Position numbers and translations under genes: made by a program. From the NCBI GenBank assembly GCA_918026815.1, contig CAKJVC010000150.1, positions 496,001 to 560,000 on the forward strand: 64,000 nt of DNA, in the 5' to 3' direction. This document shows, piece after piece, positions 53,812 to 64,000 of the stretch. This DNA is from Chalara sp. BL73. Taxonomy: Eukaryota > Ascomycota > Leotiomycetes > Helotiales. Under the pieces are notes generated by a model, which was not told where the DNA came from, searched no databases, and saw only the letters and a list, made by a program, of their open reading frames with translations. Position 1 is the stretch's first letter, and each line of letters begins with the position of its first letter.

Positions 53812-55276
53812 TTAAGGGAAAAGATTAACTGGCCATGCTGGAGGTTTATTTGCTCGGGCATTAGATCTAGACTTTGCAAAGATAGTCTCGACATCAGGGC
53901 AGGTAGTTGAGCCAAAGGTATTGCCAGCGAAGTAGTATGCTGTACGAGTTATCAGCCAGTACGAAAGATGATTATTATAGCTCAAGTAAAGCGTCTTCCC
54001 CATACCTGTTAGTAACCATGCCCAAGAATCGGCATTCAGTTTGGCCACATCCCTCTGTGCAGCTGATCTACCTGACATTTCGCCTGTTTTCTGCCATCCA
54101 TACGCCTTCTGTTGGTATCTTCCGGTACCAATTGTCATATCCTCTCGAACAACCTCGCTGACAAGCCTGAGCACGAATTTGCTCTTAGGGGATGATATGA
54201 CCTACAATTGGGTTACTTCTACAGAATGCAAGAACTCATGGGCGACAAGCCTGCCTGAACGATTAATGTGTCAGAAGAAAAAACATCATAGGGGGAATTC
54301 TACTCACCTCCATTATTAAAATTCCTGAAATCACATCCACCAACCCCAACACTGTCCAAGTATTTCTCAATCTCAGGGAGGCTTCTTAGTGGAGCGTCCA
54401 GGTACTGTGGACAGAAGTTAATAATCCTCTCAGTATCGATTGTCACAGCTTCTGTACTGTGGAGTATCAGTATTTAGTGCACATCAATCATGCAGGTGCA
54501 CTTACTCAGGGAGACATAAATCAACCCCACCACGGAAGAACTCCCTGTGGCATGATACACGTATCCAACCAACGTTTCTAATAGCAGTGCTCAAACCTGT
54601 TTCCAGCGCTTCAATCTCCCGTCGGTAAGCAGCCTCCAGCGGCCCATAGCCATCTACCGGAGATTTCGGTTCATCATTGGCCCATGTACTAGTTTTAGCT
54701 TTCATAAATCTTTGAAATCTATGGAAACAGTCAGTCATCTTTCCAGAGTTATTTGGTTCCTTTTTCAACTAACGATGCGTTACAGAAAGGCATGGTCGGA
54801 GATGGGGCATCCAGCATACTAGTGAAGCCATTGATGAGAGTTTCAGCGTCCTGAAAGGCCTGGCGTATCCATTCTCTGTAGTCATATGCCGTTCCGTCAG
54901 GGCCAGCGGTATTTTGAGAGTAGCAAGTTGGGTCGAACATATTGTCTGGAAGGATTTCCCCTCCCCGCTTCAGAAGGTCTTTGGCATGATTGCCTCGAGA
55001 TTCGAGGTGATTTAGAGAACTGGGAAGTGTTTCATTTGCAACATCGAGAAGATGCGTGTTGATTGCAACTACATGCTTCAAAAACGCAGCAATCGTCTTG
55101 TTTGGGGATGATTTGGAGAGATCAAGGGCCTCGAGGGTGGCGGCAACTGTGATCTTTTGTACTCCTGGTGGTGGAGCGAGTCCTTTTGGAACTTTGGGGG
55201 AAACTGCTCTAATAGTTTCGAAGGCGCTCCCCAAGATTGAGCTCAGGCAGGCGAGTATGAGAGTTGAGAGCAACAT
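53812..55276 (-). CDS. Secreted HExxH metallopeptidase
   Basis: Six exons (55276-54774, 54718-54506, 54456-54308, 54254-54206, 54166-54006, 53939-53812) give 400 residues. Introns of 55, 49, 53, 39 and 66 nt have GTTAGT, GTAAGT, GTGAGT, GTAGGT and GTATGG donors. A signal peptide (MLLSTLILACLSSILGSAF) is followed by a Pro-rich segment, a Cys-containing region (FDPTCYSQNT, PTMPFCNAS) and CDFRNFNNGGRLVAHEFLHS, with HEFLH fitting zincin HExxH. Downstream NADSWAWLLTAYYFAGN resembles the conserved block after HExxH in fungal zincins. The third zinc ligand was not identified, so M35/aspzincin versus another family is open. The 39-nt intron is unusually short. All junctions keep the frame. Confidence 0.85.
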
Positions 55277-56391
55277 CAGAAACTAATGATCGAGGGATTG
55301 AACAGGATGGGTGCACGAAGCACTCAGGCACTCACTTTGTTTCGAAAATCTCTGAGATATGTGGGCGATAGCTGAGTCCCCATCGCGATCCCCCCTCTTC
55401 CGCGACCAGCTTAACAGACAAGGGAAACAAAGGGTGGTCAGCTGGAATTACCCCAGCATGGATCTATCAATACCAAGCTGTTTGGTAGCTATATCCAAGT
55501 ATACAAATGCTGCTCTAAGGTTTAGTGGGTATGGTCGAATGCACTCTATGTCGCGGCGGATTAGCCCTCAGTTATCATAATGACCAATGCGGTTCCCGAG
55601 GCACGTAGGGGACCATCCCGTCCTTTCCAGGTCGGAATAAGTGGCCGAAATTGGCACGCCTGTCCGAAAGTCCTATCAACTTGATTTTTAGACAATTTCT
55701 TCATCAAAAGTTTATGAGTAATTCACGGATACTACTAGGCATACTAGGCTTCATTCAGTTAAGTTTTCATTAATAAAATTCACGTATATTGTTGATAAAA
55801 GTAGATGAATTAATGATATTTTGATGTTCTCGTCTATGCCAATTTTTGGCCGCTTATTTCTGACCCAAAGAGCCGTCTTTCAGGGGTATTTTCGCCAAGT
55901 TGTTTTGCGACCCCAAGAGATGCTCTTCAGTGCCAGAACTTCCCCAGCTGTGCCACATACTCACTTCGAATATCACTTCGGATTTTAACATAGGAGGGTC
56001 AGCCGATTGCTACTACGACCCCTCATTGTGCGGCGTACGAAATACTGCAAGGTACAACTGCTTAGCCGGTACGAGGCATTTGATATGCCAATCACAATGT
56101 CAGGGGTGGCTGCAGGCGTCATGATAGGCGTTATTACGATGCCCTTTTTGTCTTCTCTGCTGGCGAGGATTGATAGATCCAAAATTATCACCATGTAGCC
56201 AAGAATTATACTGGTAAGTCTAAATCTCGACTTTCGAGGGAATACCCAAGTCTACCGGCCAGAGAAGTGAATATCTGATTTCTTTCTTCGATGTAGTCAG
56301 TCATTGAGCCCCTCTCTATATTTGTCTACTCCCGGTAGAGAAATTATCTCGTCCTCAAGTTCAATGTTTGAAACCAATAGAGAATAGCAAC
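55277..56391. other. Intergenic, possible fragment at 55900-56198
   Basis: A plus-strand frame reads FCDPKRCSSVPELPQLCHIL with several Cys. A shifted frame has a hydrophobic segment (MSGVAAGVMIGVITMPFLSS) ending at 56198. This could be the decayed end of a membrane protein, but no family was recognised. The last 100 bases lead to the glucanase ATG. Confidence 0.3.
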
Positions 56392-59300
56392 ATGAAGACC
56401 CTTCTGTTGCAACTTCTCATACTTCTTATCACTCCCTTAACCTGTCAAGCTTACTACTCAACCCCCGAAAGCCACCAAGTAGCGCATATTAAAAGACTAG
56501 TTTCTAGAAGAACGCTCTTCAAGAGAGGCGAGGAGCCAACAAACCAGACTGTCATTGATGCGGAAGCAATAGTCATTGCTGCACAGGCTGAGATCGCCGC
56601 AAAGAACCTGAATATCCTCAAGACACCACGTAAGAATATCAATGAGGCGCCTCCGAGCTCTTCCCGTCAACAAGAGTCTGACCCTAATAAATCACTTGTT
56701 ATCAACTCGACCATAGCAGATGCCGCTGCCATCGTTGCTGAGGCTTTGGCAGATACCCCAACTGCCCGAAGATTGAGGAAGAGAGAGCAGAAACTCAAGC
56801 CACGGCAGTCTTCCAGTTACTGGTTAGCAAATATTGCTCATGGTGCTTCTCCTTTTGTTTCTGAAACTTATCCTGTAAGTGCAGTATTTTTCATGTCTTA
56901 ACAAAGCTGACGACATCAAAAGATCTGGAGAGATGTCACAGCGTACGGGGCATCGGGGAGGGGTGACGTAGATGATACAGCTGCAATCAATCGGGCTATA
57001 GCAGATGGAGAACGCTGTGGCCAGGCTTGTGGCTCTTCGTCAGTAAAAGGGGCAGTGATTTACTTCCCACCTGGAACATATCTCGTCTCTGGATCTATCA
57101 TTCAACTTTACTACACTCAATTTATCGGTGACGTATGTTTTTTCAACCCATCTCTTACTATGAACTAACGAGTATGGTAGCCTCTCAATCCCCCGACTAT
57201 CAAAGCCAGCAGCGCCTTCATTGGGTTGGGCGTTATGTCATCCAATGTGTATATCGAAGGCGGCAATGGGGCAAGTTGGTATATCAAGTAAGACGAGTTC
57301 TACTCACATGTTGCTTTTACTAACGCCTAATAGTCAGAGCAATTTCCTACGCCAGATCCGTAACTTCATCATTGATATCACGGACGTTCCAATGATCTGG
57401 CCAGGCTAGTCTTCCATGCTTCTCTCTTTGCTCGCTCTCAAAACAAAACTTACAACTAACTCTCCCCACCAACAGCTGCAATTCATTGGCAGATTGCACA
57501 AGGAACATCACTTCAGAATATCAGAATGGTCAGCTCCTCTGCTGCCGGTACCAACCATCAAGGTATCTTCATGGAGAACGGCTCAGGCGGTATGATGTAT
57601 GACTTAACTTTTGTCGGTGGAAATCTTGGACTGTATGCTGGTAAGCTGTGATCTCAGAGGTGCCTGAAAGTTATTAACAAGAATGAAGGAAACCAACAAT
57701 TCACTACCAGAAACTTGGTATTCCAAGGCTGCCGTGAAGCTGTTCAAGTACATTGGGATTGTAAGAAATTTCTGTGATTAACAAGTAATCGATAGCTGAC
57801 TTTTTCGGCTCAGGGGGATGGACATGGAAGTCCCTCGATATCCAAAATTGCGGAGCAGGAATGCGCTTGACTGGAGTTCCAGGGAGCACCGAAACTGGGT
57901 CTGTCATGCTCTTAGATTCCAAGATAAGCAACACGCCTGTCGGAATTTTGATTTCAACTCCTGTCTCAACGCCTGGCATGAAAACTACTACGGTAAACAT
58001 AGACAATCTTCATTTGGTAAATGTCCCAATCGCAGTCAAGAATGAGGATACGGGCGAGGTTGTGCTCGCTGGTGGTAGTATCGTCGTTGAGTCTTGGGGG
58101 TTAGGAAGAGTTTATAAAACTGATGGTGCTGCGCAAGGAGTTTGGCAAAATGGGGGCCCCATCGAATCAAAACCAACTAAACCAGCAGAGCTACTAGGAG
58201 GTGCGAATGGCGGCTTCTATGAAAGATCAAAGCCTCAATATGAATCAGAGCCTACACATAGGTTTGTCAGTATCAAGTCCTATGGAGCCAAGGGAGATGG
58301 AGTTCAGAACGACGCTACATTCATCAATGCCGGACTCGCTGAAGCTGCGGCCAGGAGCTTGATTGTCTTTTTCCCATTCGGCGTCTATATTGTTGAAGAC
58401 ACCATCAATGTGCCATCTGGGTCCAAGATCGTAGGAGAAGCATGGTCTCAGATCATGGGCAAAGGAGCAGCATTTAGCGATATGAGCAATCCCCATGTTA
58501 TGGTTCGAGTAGGTGCCTCAGGGGAAACTGGAAGTGTTGAGATCTCGGATTTGATGTTAACTGCAACTGGACCTACAGCTGGAATCATCCTCATGGAATG
58601 GAACCTGGCTGGCTCTTCTCCAGGAGCAGCTTCGATGTGGGGTAAGTCTTCCTTCAAACGCATCTTCTACCAGATTTAGATTCTGACATTTCTAGACACG
58701 CACTTCCGACTAGGAGGAGCTGTGGGTTCACAACTCCAGGTTGCCAATTGCCCAAAATTGACCGGTAGTGTGAACCCAAACTGCATCGCAGGATCGCTTA
58801 TGCTTCGACTCACGTCAAGATCATCCGCGTACCTTGAAAACATCTGGGCATGGGTTGCTGATCATGATCTGGACATTCCAGCCCAGACTCAGATTGATAT
58901 CTATGTTGCGAGAGGTGTTCTGATTGAAAGTCAAAAGCCTACTTGGCTTTATGGGACTGCATCTGGTGAGTGACCTATTGCCTCTACTATATTGGCACCC
59001 CCTAAGCCTTTCCTGTGTCTTCTATGGTATTTCCAGGGCCAATTTCTCTTAGAACACTGCGTATTATATCAATATCAAACCATCGGCGCACGAAACCTCT
59101 TTATGGCAACCATCCAAACAGAATCCCCTTACTATCAAGTTGCCCCTCCAGCACCAGCACCATTCACAAGTGCACTGTCAGTGCTTCCCGACGATCCAAA
59201 ATTCGCCTACTGCACAGCTGGGTCTCCAACTTGTGCCCAATCATGGGGTATCAGATTCATACGCTCGAGTGGGATCTTCGTCTATGGAGCTGGCCTTTAC

Positions 59301-61353
59301 AGCTGGTTCCAAGAATATGGCCAGGCTTGTGTTCCGACCAACAATTGCCAGCAGAAGATGGTTGAGACGATAGGTAACAGCAATGTTTGGATATATAATT
59401 TGGTAGTCAAAGCTTCAATTGAGATGATCAGTCCTCAGGGGGGTACACCTATCCTTGCCGCTGATAACCAGAATGGATATGCTGCTACTATCCTTTGCTG
59501 GCTTGGAAGTTCTTCTGGAGGCATTGATGATACGGCTGGCGAAGAGCACTCGTCTCCAGATGGGGTATGTAATTTATTTGGTCTAAATACATCTCCTTTT
59601 GATCGAACTTTGACTAAAGGTTAATCTCCTAGGCCACAATCCTTCCGCTATATTGTACTACCGTTGCCCCAGGAGCGACTTTCACACTCACCGAGGCTTG
59701 CGCTACTGAAATTGCCGATCTACGTATTGGCCGACCGGGAACTGTTCAAAATGTTCCACCTGGGCCTGCAACTTGCCCTGTATGTTCATTACTATCCTTT
59801 ATATTATTAGCTCTTGACTTCTACAGGAACCATGCACTTTACTCCGTAGACTGACAGGTACTTGCTGTGGTCATGACGGATCGATTTCCAATCCCATTGT
59901 CATCCCAGCTGGTGTTGAGGTTCCTCGGGAACTAACTTTACCGACGTACGCGGTCCCTTACTATCTCTTCTTCATGTCCCAAGGCGATTGAAATCGTTTC
60001 CACCTTCTGATCTCCTTTGCATATAACTGGGATTTACTATTGCTCCTGAAATGATTTACTAACTCTGATATAATTAGCGGCTTTCGCGTTCCTGTCACTT
60101 TCACGAATATTGATGGAGAAATAATTCCCGCAGGTACTGTGCTAACTGGCCCTGAGGTTGTGCCAGTTGGAACCGTTTTCCCCGCAACTTTTACCATTCC
60201 ATCAGATCAAGATCTTGTCGATGATCCTGTTGTCGTTCCACCCTGGATCTGGGGACCGGATGATGACCAAGAGGTTACCGTTATCATCTATTGCTATTTT
60301 CCTTGCGTGCTTCTCCTTCCACCGGTGAAAACAACGACCAACCCACCTCCTGTCACACTCACGACACTAGGGACTACGACCACAATCACGCCTCATGTGA
60401 CAGAGGGCTCAATCACTTTCACGAGAACTTCAATCATGTCGGGCCCGACCACGACTTGGATAAAACCTCCTGGTCATGATGACGGCTGGGAGTGGCCACC
60501 TTGGAATTGGCCATGTTTGTTTTGCCCCCCTGGAAGCAATGGGAGAGTTCCTTGGTTTCATATCGACCCACCACCTGGACCTCCGCCACCTCCTGGCATC
60601 AAGCCACCCATTGTGACAATAACAGATGGCCCTCCTATAATTTACACTGACCAACCACCAGAGGAAGAGGAAGAGGAAGAAGAGGAGGAAGAAGAGGAGG
60701 AGGAGGAGGAAGTTGTAAGATTCAGTCACTCCTTTAATTGTCTGGACCTCATGCTAACGCGTTGTCAGTGCCTATGGGCTCCCCCAGCAGCATCCGGAGG
60801 AGAAGGAGGCAGTGGAGCGACATGGACTTTACCACCTGGCAGCCCTAATCCTACTCTGACCACAACCTCAACACCTAGCACAACGTCCTCAAGACCTATT
60901 TCAACGACAACAACCTCCGTTACCCCAGAGCCAGAACCCACAGAGGACCATGTCTTATGGATCATGTATACTCTCATCTGCATTGGAGAAGGCTGTTCTT
61001 CATCCTGGAGTGTGTATCTCGGTGCTCCAGATCCTGATGCCTCAACTGATATCTGCGCCCGCGACGATTATCAGCACGAGGATGATTGGTATGTTACTGA
61101 TGGGAGTACAGTCGATGGTGACCCTCCAAGGTCACTCGAGGGAATCAATGCCTTTGGGAATAGCGGGTGCACGTTCACGCTAGATGTTAGTATTGATGAG
61201 TATAATGACGCGGATGATAACGCACTTGTTGGTCATCTGCAGTGTCCGGCGCGCAGGGCAAACTGTTATAAACCCCCGGAACTACAGAGGCACTTCCCAT
61301 GCAGTGGTGTAAGTGCTTTGTGGTGGACCATTACTTGTCTGTGGCAGCAATAA
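56392..61353 (+). CDS. GH55-like exo-beta-1,3-glucanase with long C-terminal extension
   Basis: Thirteen exons (56392-56874, 56923-57132, 57181-57287, 57334-57404, 57476-57640, 57689-57760, 57814-58641, 58696-58965, 59053-59564, 59633-59779, 59827-59945, 60078-60714, 60769-61353) give 1401 residues. A signal peptide (KTLLLQLLILLITPLTCQAY) and a basic, Ala-rich prodomain precede two beta-helix domains typical of GH55: VTAYGASGRGDVDDTAAINR with AVIYFPPGTYLVSG, then VSIKSYGAKGDGVQNDATFI with VFFPFGVYIVEDTI. FVYGAGLYSWFQEYGQACVP is also characteristic. Intron 4 is GC-AG. After about residue 1000 an unusual tail follows: Thr/Pro-rich stretches, a 17-Glu run and a Cys-containing end (CIGEGCSSSWSVYLG, NSGCTFTLDV). 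GH55 enzymes release glucose from beta-1,3-glucan. The first ATG-like start (56368) is TTG; ATG 56392 is chosen. Confidence 0.9.
60661..60711 (+). repeat. GAR microsatellite encoding a Glu run
   Basis: Seventeen consecutive GAA/GAG codons within exon 12 of the glucanase gene. Length is likely to vary between strains. Confidence 0.85.
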
Positions 61354-63822
61354 TCCGGATGTATATAGAAGTTCTAAGCCAGAATAGGGAATCACATGAT
61401 GCTTGAAGCCGAAATCATTGACCTTTACATCGTTTCGTTTTGTCTAAAAGAATAGGGTAGACTTTGCAACCGGATTTTGATACAAGAACACTTGGTAGAG
61501 ACAGAGACAACGTGAACCATGTTGAAGCAAGACACGACTGCCAAGCCTCCTCTCTAACTCTTGGCATCAGGAAACATCTCATCCACTTCGCGATTTCCTC
61601 ACTCCCATCTGCTGCATCAAACCCCCAAAAAACTATACGAGGACCCTGTGCCTGCAGTTGTGAGCTTCGCTATACCTGACGTATACCGCAGCGCAGAGAT
61701 AGCCATGGCAATGGCACATTGTACGCTGTAGCAAACCCACCTGCTCTGATCTGACCTCTTGATGGTCACGTGTCACGCCGCCTTTCCTCTCCCATCAAGG
61801 AGTCGTTCTGACGATGCTCAGAACTTATTTAGCTTCGCTACGATGTCTCCATCTGACTCCTTATCTTCAATTGGCACAATGTAGCGTGCACAAACGCTCT
61901 CCAGTTCTTTCGAAGCAAAAGCACCAGCCCAGCTGCAACTGCAACAAAGACACCTGGTAATCGTAGATGTAACTATCCGCTGCCCTTCTCATTGAAGCTA
62001 ACAATTAAAATTTCTGAACGGTTCCTTGTATTCCACGCTGGAACTGGACGCACAGTCTTGGAATAGATTGCCTATCACTTGATAGTGAGAATGTAGATCA
62101 TTCCAAATAGTGACTGCTGCATCTTAAGGACGTAAGAATCTAAAGCCGAACAGCTAGACTCAATTGTGCAGTTATAGTGTAGATACTATATTTGGATTAT
62201 TTAAAAGGCAGATTTGGCCCACCTACACATCTCGGGCCGAGGTGGAGATGTGAGGGATCGAAAGAGAGGCCGACAAGTGCTTGTGTGGCCAGGACGTGAT
62301 GTTAACTAATACTTCCTGCTTTAATAATATTCCACTTAGGGGTTAACTCGTACCACCCCTACATTCCCTTCGCATTCACACATGAGACAAGTTGTGAACT
62401 AGCCGTGCCCTCGACATATACGCTTACGGACGTCACATACCCCAAGAGCACCGTAAATATTAACCCGTAAGCGTGTGCTTTCAGCCCCATTATCTAAAAC
62501 TCTGTTAAACTCGTTACTAGTGTGTAGAGTTGTTGGCCTTACCTCTACTGCCTCGCCGAACGCTAGTTGCAGCTGTTATAAATAATTGTTCAGTTAAGCT
62601 GCCGGTTTCTGTTACTGTATCTTGGAAAATCTCTCTCCGTACGAGCGTGTGTTGAGGGTGTGTTCGGGGCTGTGGGAGAGGTAGGTGCATGTTTAGGTGT
62701 CTTTTGGATGTGAGAAGAGGTAGCTGCGTTCAGATGTATAGGAAAAATAGAGGGAAAGAGGTTGGGATAACGAGATTAGGGACAAAGGCGTACTTATAGA
62801 TTGACTCTATGGTACTGCAGTGGTAGAAACGGAATAATTATTCTAATACAAACTTGCTTCCACATACGTGAGCAGCTGGGAACCTATCTATTTTGTAGTG
62901 CAGCGAGGCGAAGACGCATTCAGCGGCTTATAAGTGTTGTAACTTTGTAGTCCAAATTATGTAAATATCCATGACGTCAGATCACGAAGAAGCATAAATC
63001 TGAGCTCAAAGTATAACCCGGTTTGGATTAAATTGGATTCAAGAATTGGCATACCAACCAGCGGTCTTGACTACCTGGCCTCGAGGACAGCTGGTCCGGT
63101 CTAATGGACATGGAATCCACAAATCCCCCCTTGAGCTGGCTAGGCATCTGGATAGTAATGGCCGGCCTCACCATTCGGCTTATTTCGCTCATGCACAAGC
63201 GCTTGTGGAAATCTCCACCGCTGCGATCGTATCAATTCGACTAATCTTGGATTATAATTATGTATAGGCTATATGGTGTGAGTGCATTTATATATATATA
63301 AAGTCGAATTGCAGGATTGCGGAATTTATCATGGGAATTGACGGATATCTGCTGACGCCGGAGGTGGACGATGTATGTACTCGATACTGTTCTGATGCTT
63401 GGCATCGCGGTGTTGTTCTACCTCGAGTACTCAAGTAATATGGCAGCGAAGGAGTTCTCGGATGTCCAACTTAAGAGCCAAGTGTCGTTGACAGAGTTGA
63501 GCTCTTGCTAGCCTACAACCAAATATTCAGCCTTTTCAGGTCCGTGCGTCATTCAGAAAGTTCTTCGCAAACCACAAACTAAAGAGTATAGAATGCTGAT
63601 GATGCTTTAATAATCGACCTTAGTAAATAAAGTAGTAATGAGTGTATTACAGTGGTTACAATGCAAAAAATTTATGCAAAATACCAATGAAGTCTTAAAA
63701 GTAACCATGCCAAGCCTAAGTGTACACGGACGGGAAAAGCTGGAATATTTGGGCATGCACGAAGTATAGTATGAGTAACAAGGGTAATTTAACCTTAAAC
63801 ACCCTAATCCTCAGAAATTGAG
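61354..63822. other. Long intergenic region, nothing recognised
   Basis: Frames of 71-73 codons (61464-61679, 63046-63267) have no motif. A short (TA)n run lies at 63290-63300. The stretch may hold the 3' region of the bL27m gene on its right side. Confidence 0.4.
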
Positions 63823-64000
63823 CTAATTAACCGACACCCTTTTCCCCGAAAACTGTACAACACCAGCTATAAGAGCGAACAAAGTATGGTCGGCCCCTAC
63901 CCCAACATTCACGCCAGGAGAGAAATTCCGCTTATTCTGGCGAACGAGGATGCTGCCAGCGGAGACGGATTGGCCGTCATACACCTTTACACCTAATGAA
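63823..64000 (-). CDS. Mitochondrial ribosomal protein bL27m, partial (3' end)
   Basis: Read on the minus strand from the window edge: [58 protein letters not shown], then TAG (63823-63825). This is the conserved core of ribosomal protein L27 (GxKxxxGQxVxxGxIxVRQR, PGxNVGxGxDHTLFAL), which sits at the peptidyl-transferase centre. Yeast Mrp7 is the mitochondrial form. The N-terminus and any transit peptide lie beyond the window. Confidence 0.9.
   Translation of the reverse strand, partial: SLGVKVYDGQSVSAGSILVRQNKRNFSPGVNVGVGADHTLFALIAGVVQFSGKRVSVN

Noticed and set aside
60715..60768. In-frame coding segment after the Glu run of the glucanase
   Set aside because: It starts GTAAGA, contains a GCTAAC branch site and ends TGTCAG, so it is treated as a 54-nt intron.
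1..64000. tRNA, rRNA, CRISPR arrays, operons or telomeric repeats
   Set aside because: Scanned by eye for B-box, regularly spaced repeats and TTAGGG runs; none found. A covariance-model search was not possible.

Overview
This window comes from a filamentous ascomycete, most likely of the Leotiomycetes type. The grounds are short introns (about 46-137 nt) with CTAAC-like branch sites, HET, NACHT and HeLo incompatibility proteins, pogo and LTR transposons, a GH55 glucanase, an F-box protein, and the fungal polytopic-membrane families. No prokaryotic organisation, CRISPR array or convincing tRNA was seen. The genus was not determined.

Bases 1-30,000 are an accessory, decaying region. It starts with a LINE RNase H relic. 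Next is a head-to-head pair: a HeLo (HET-s/HET-S-like) effector pseudogene and a NACHT NLR pseudogene, both carrying a similar short G-x-Q-Y-type motif. Further on are an intact HET-ankyrin gene (7752-10391), a nucleosidase-NACHT-ankyrin NLR on the minus strand (24121-20952) and a damaged P450 (27293-25455). One solo-LTR family is scattered between them, nested at 6615-7162. A second solo LTR lies in frame inside the NLR's nucleosidase domain. Pogo transposase remains occur at 11.5 and 14.6-15.3 kb. Intact genes among these are a three-exon cupin (13630-12854), a four-exon membrane protein (18626-16351) and a small two-exon protein (5276-5729).

Bases 30,000-64,000 are more ordinary, with many spliced genes. 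They hold a NUDIX protein (32402-33459), a secreted or type I membrane protein (39557-38477), an Mth938-domain protein (44001-43633), a fungal bactofilin (45714-44576) and a second polytopic membrane protein (50766-48594) with the layout of the first. An F-box protein (53255-51963), a six-exon secreted HExxH metallopeptidase (55276-53812) and a 13-exon GH55-like glucanase of 1401 residues (56392-61353) follow. The 3' end of a mitochondrial bL27 gene lies at the right edge. A kinase-like gene (36.7-35.8 kb) and a membrane-protein gene (42.5-41.7 kb) are decayed.

Two threads run through the window. Many broken genes are stopped by TGG-to-TAG or CAA/CAG-to-TAA/TAG changes, the CpA-to-TpA pattern of repeat-induced point mutation (RIP). 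Three genes need a GC-AG intron to keep their frame. Exon structures were derived by reading frames across splice sites by eye and have not been checked against RNA.
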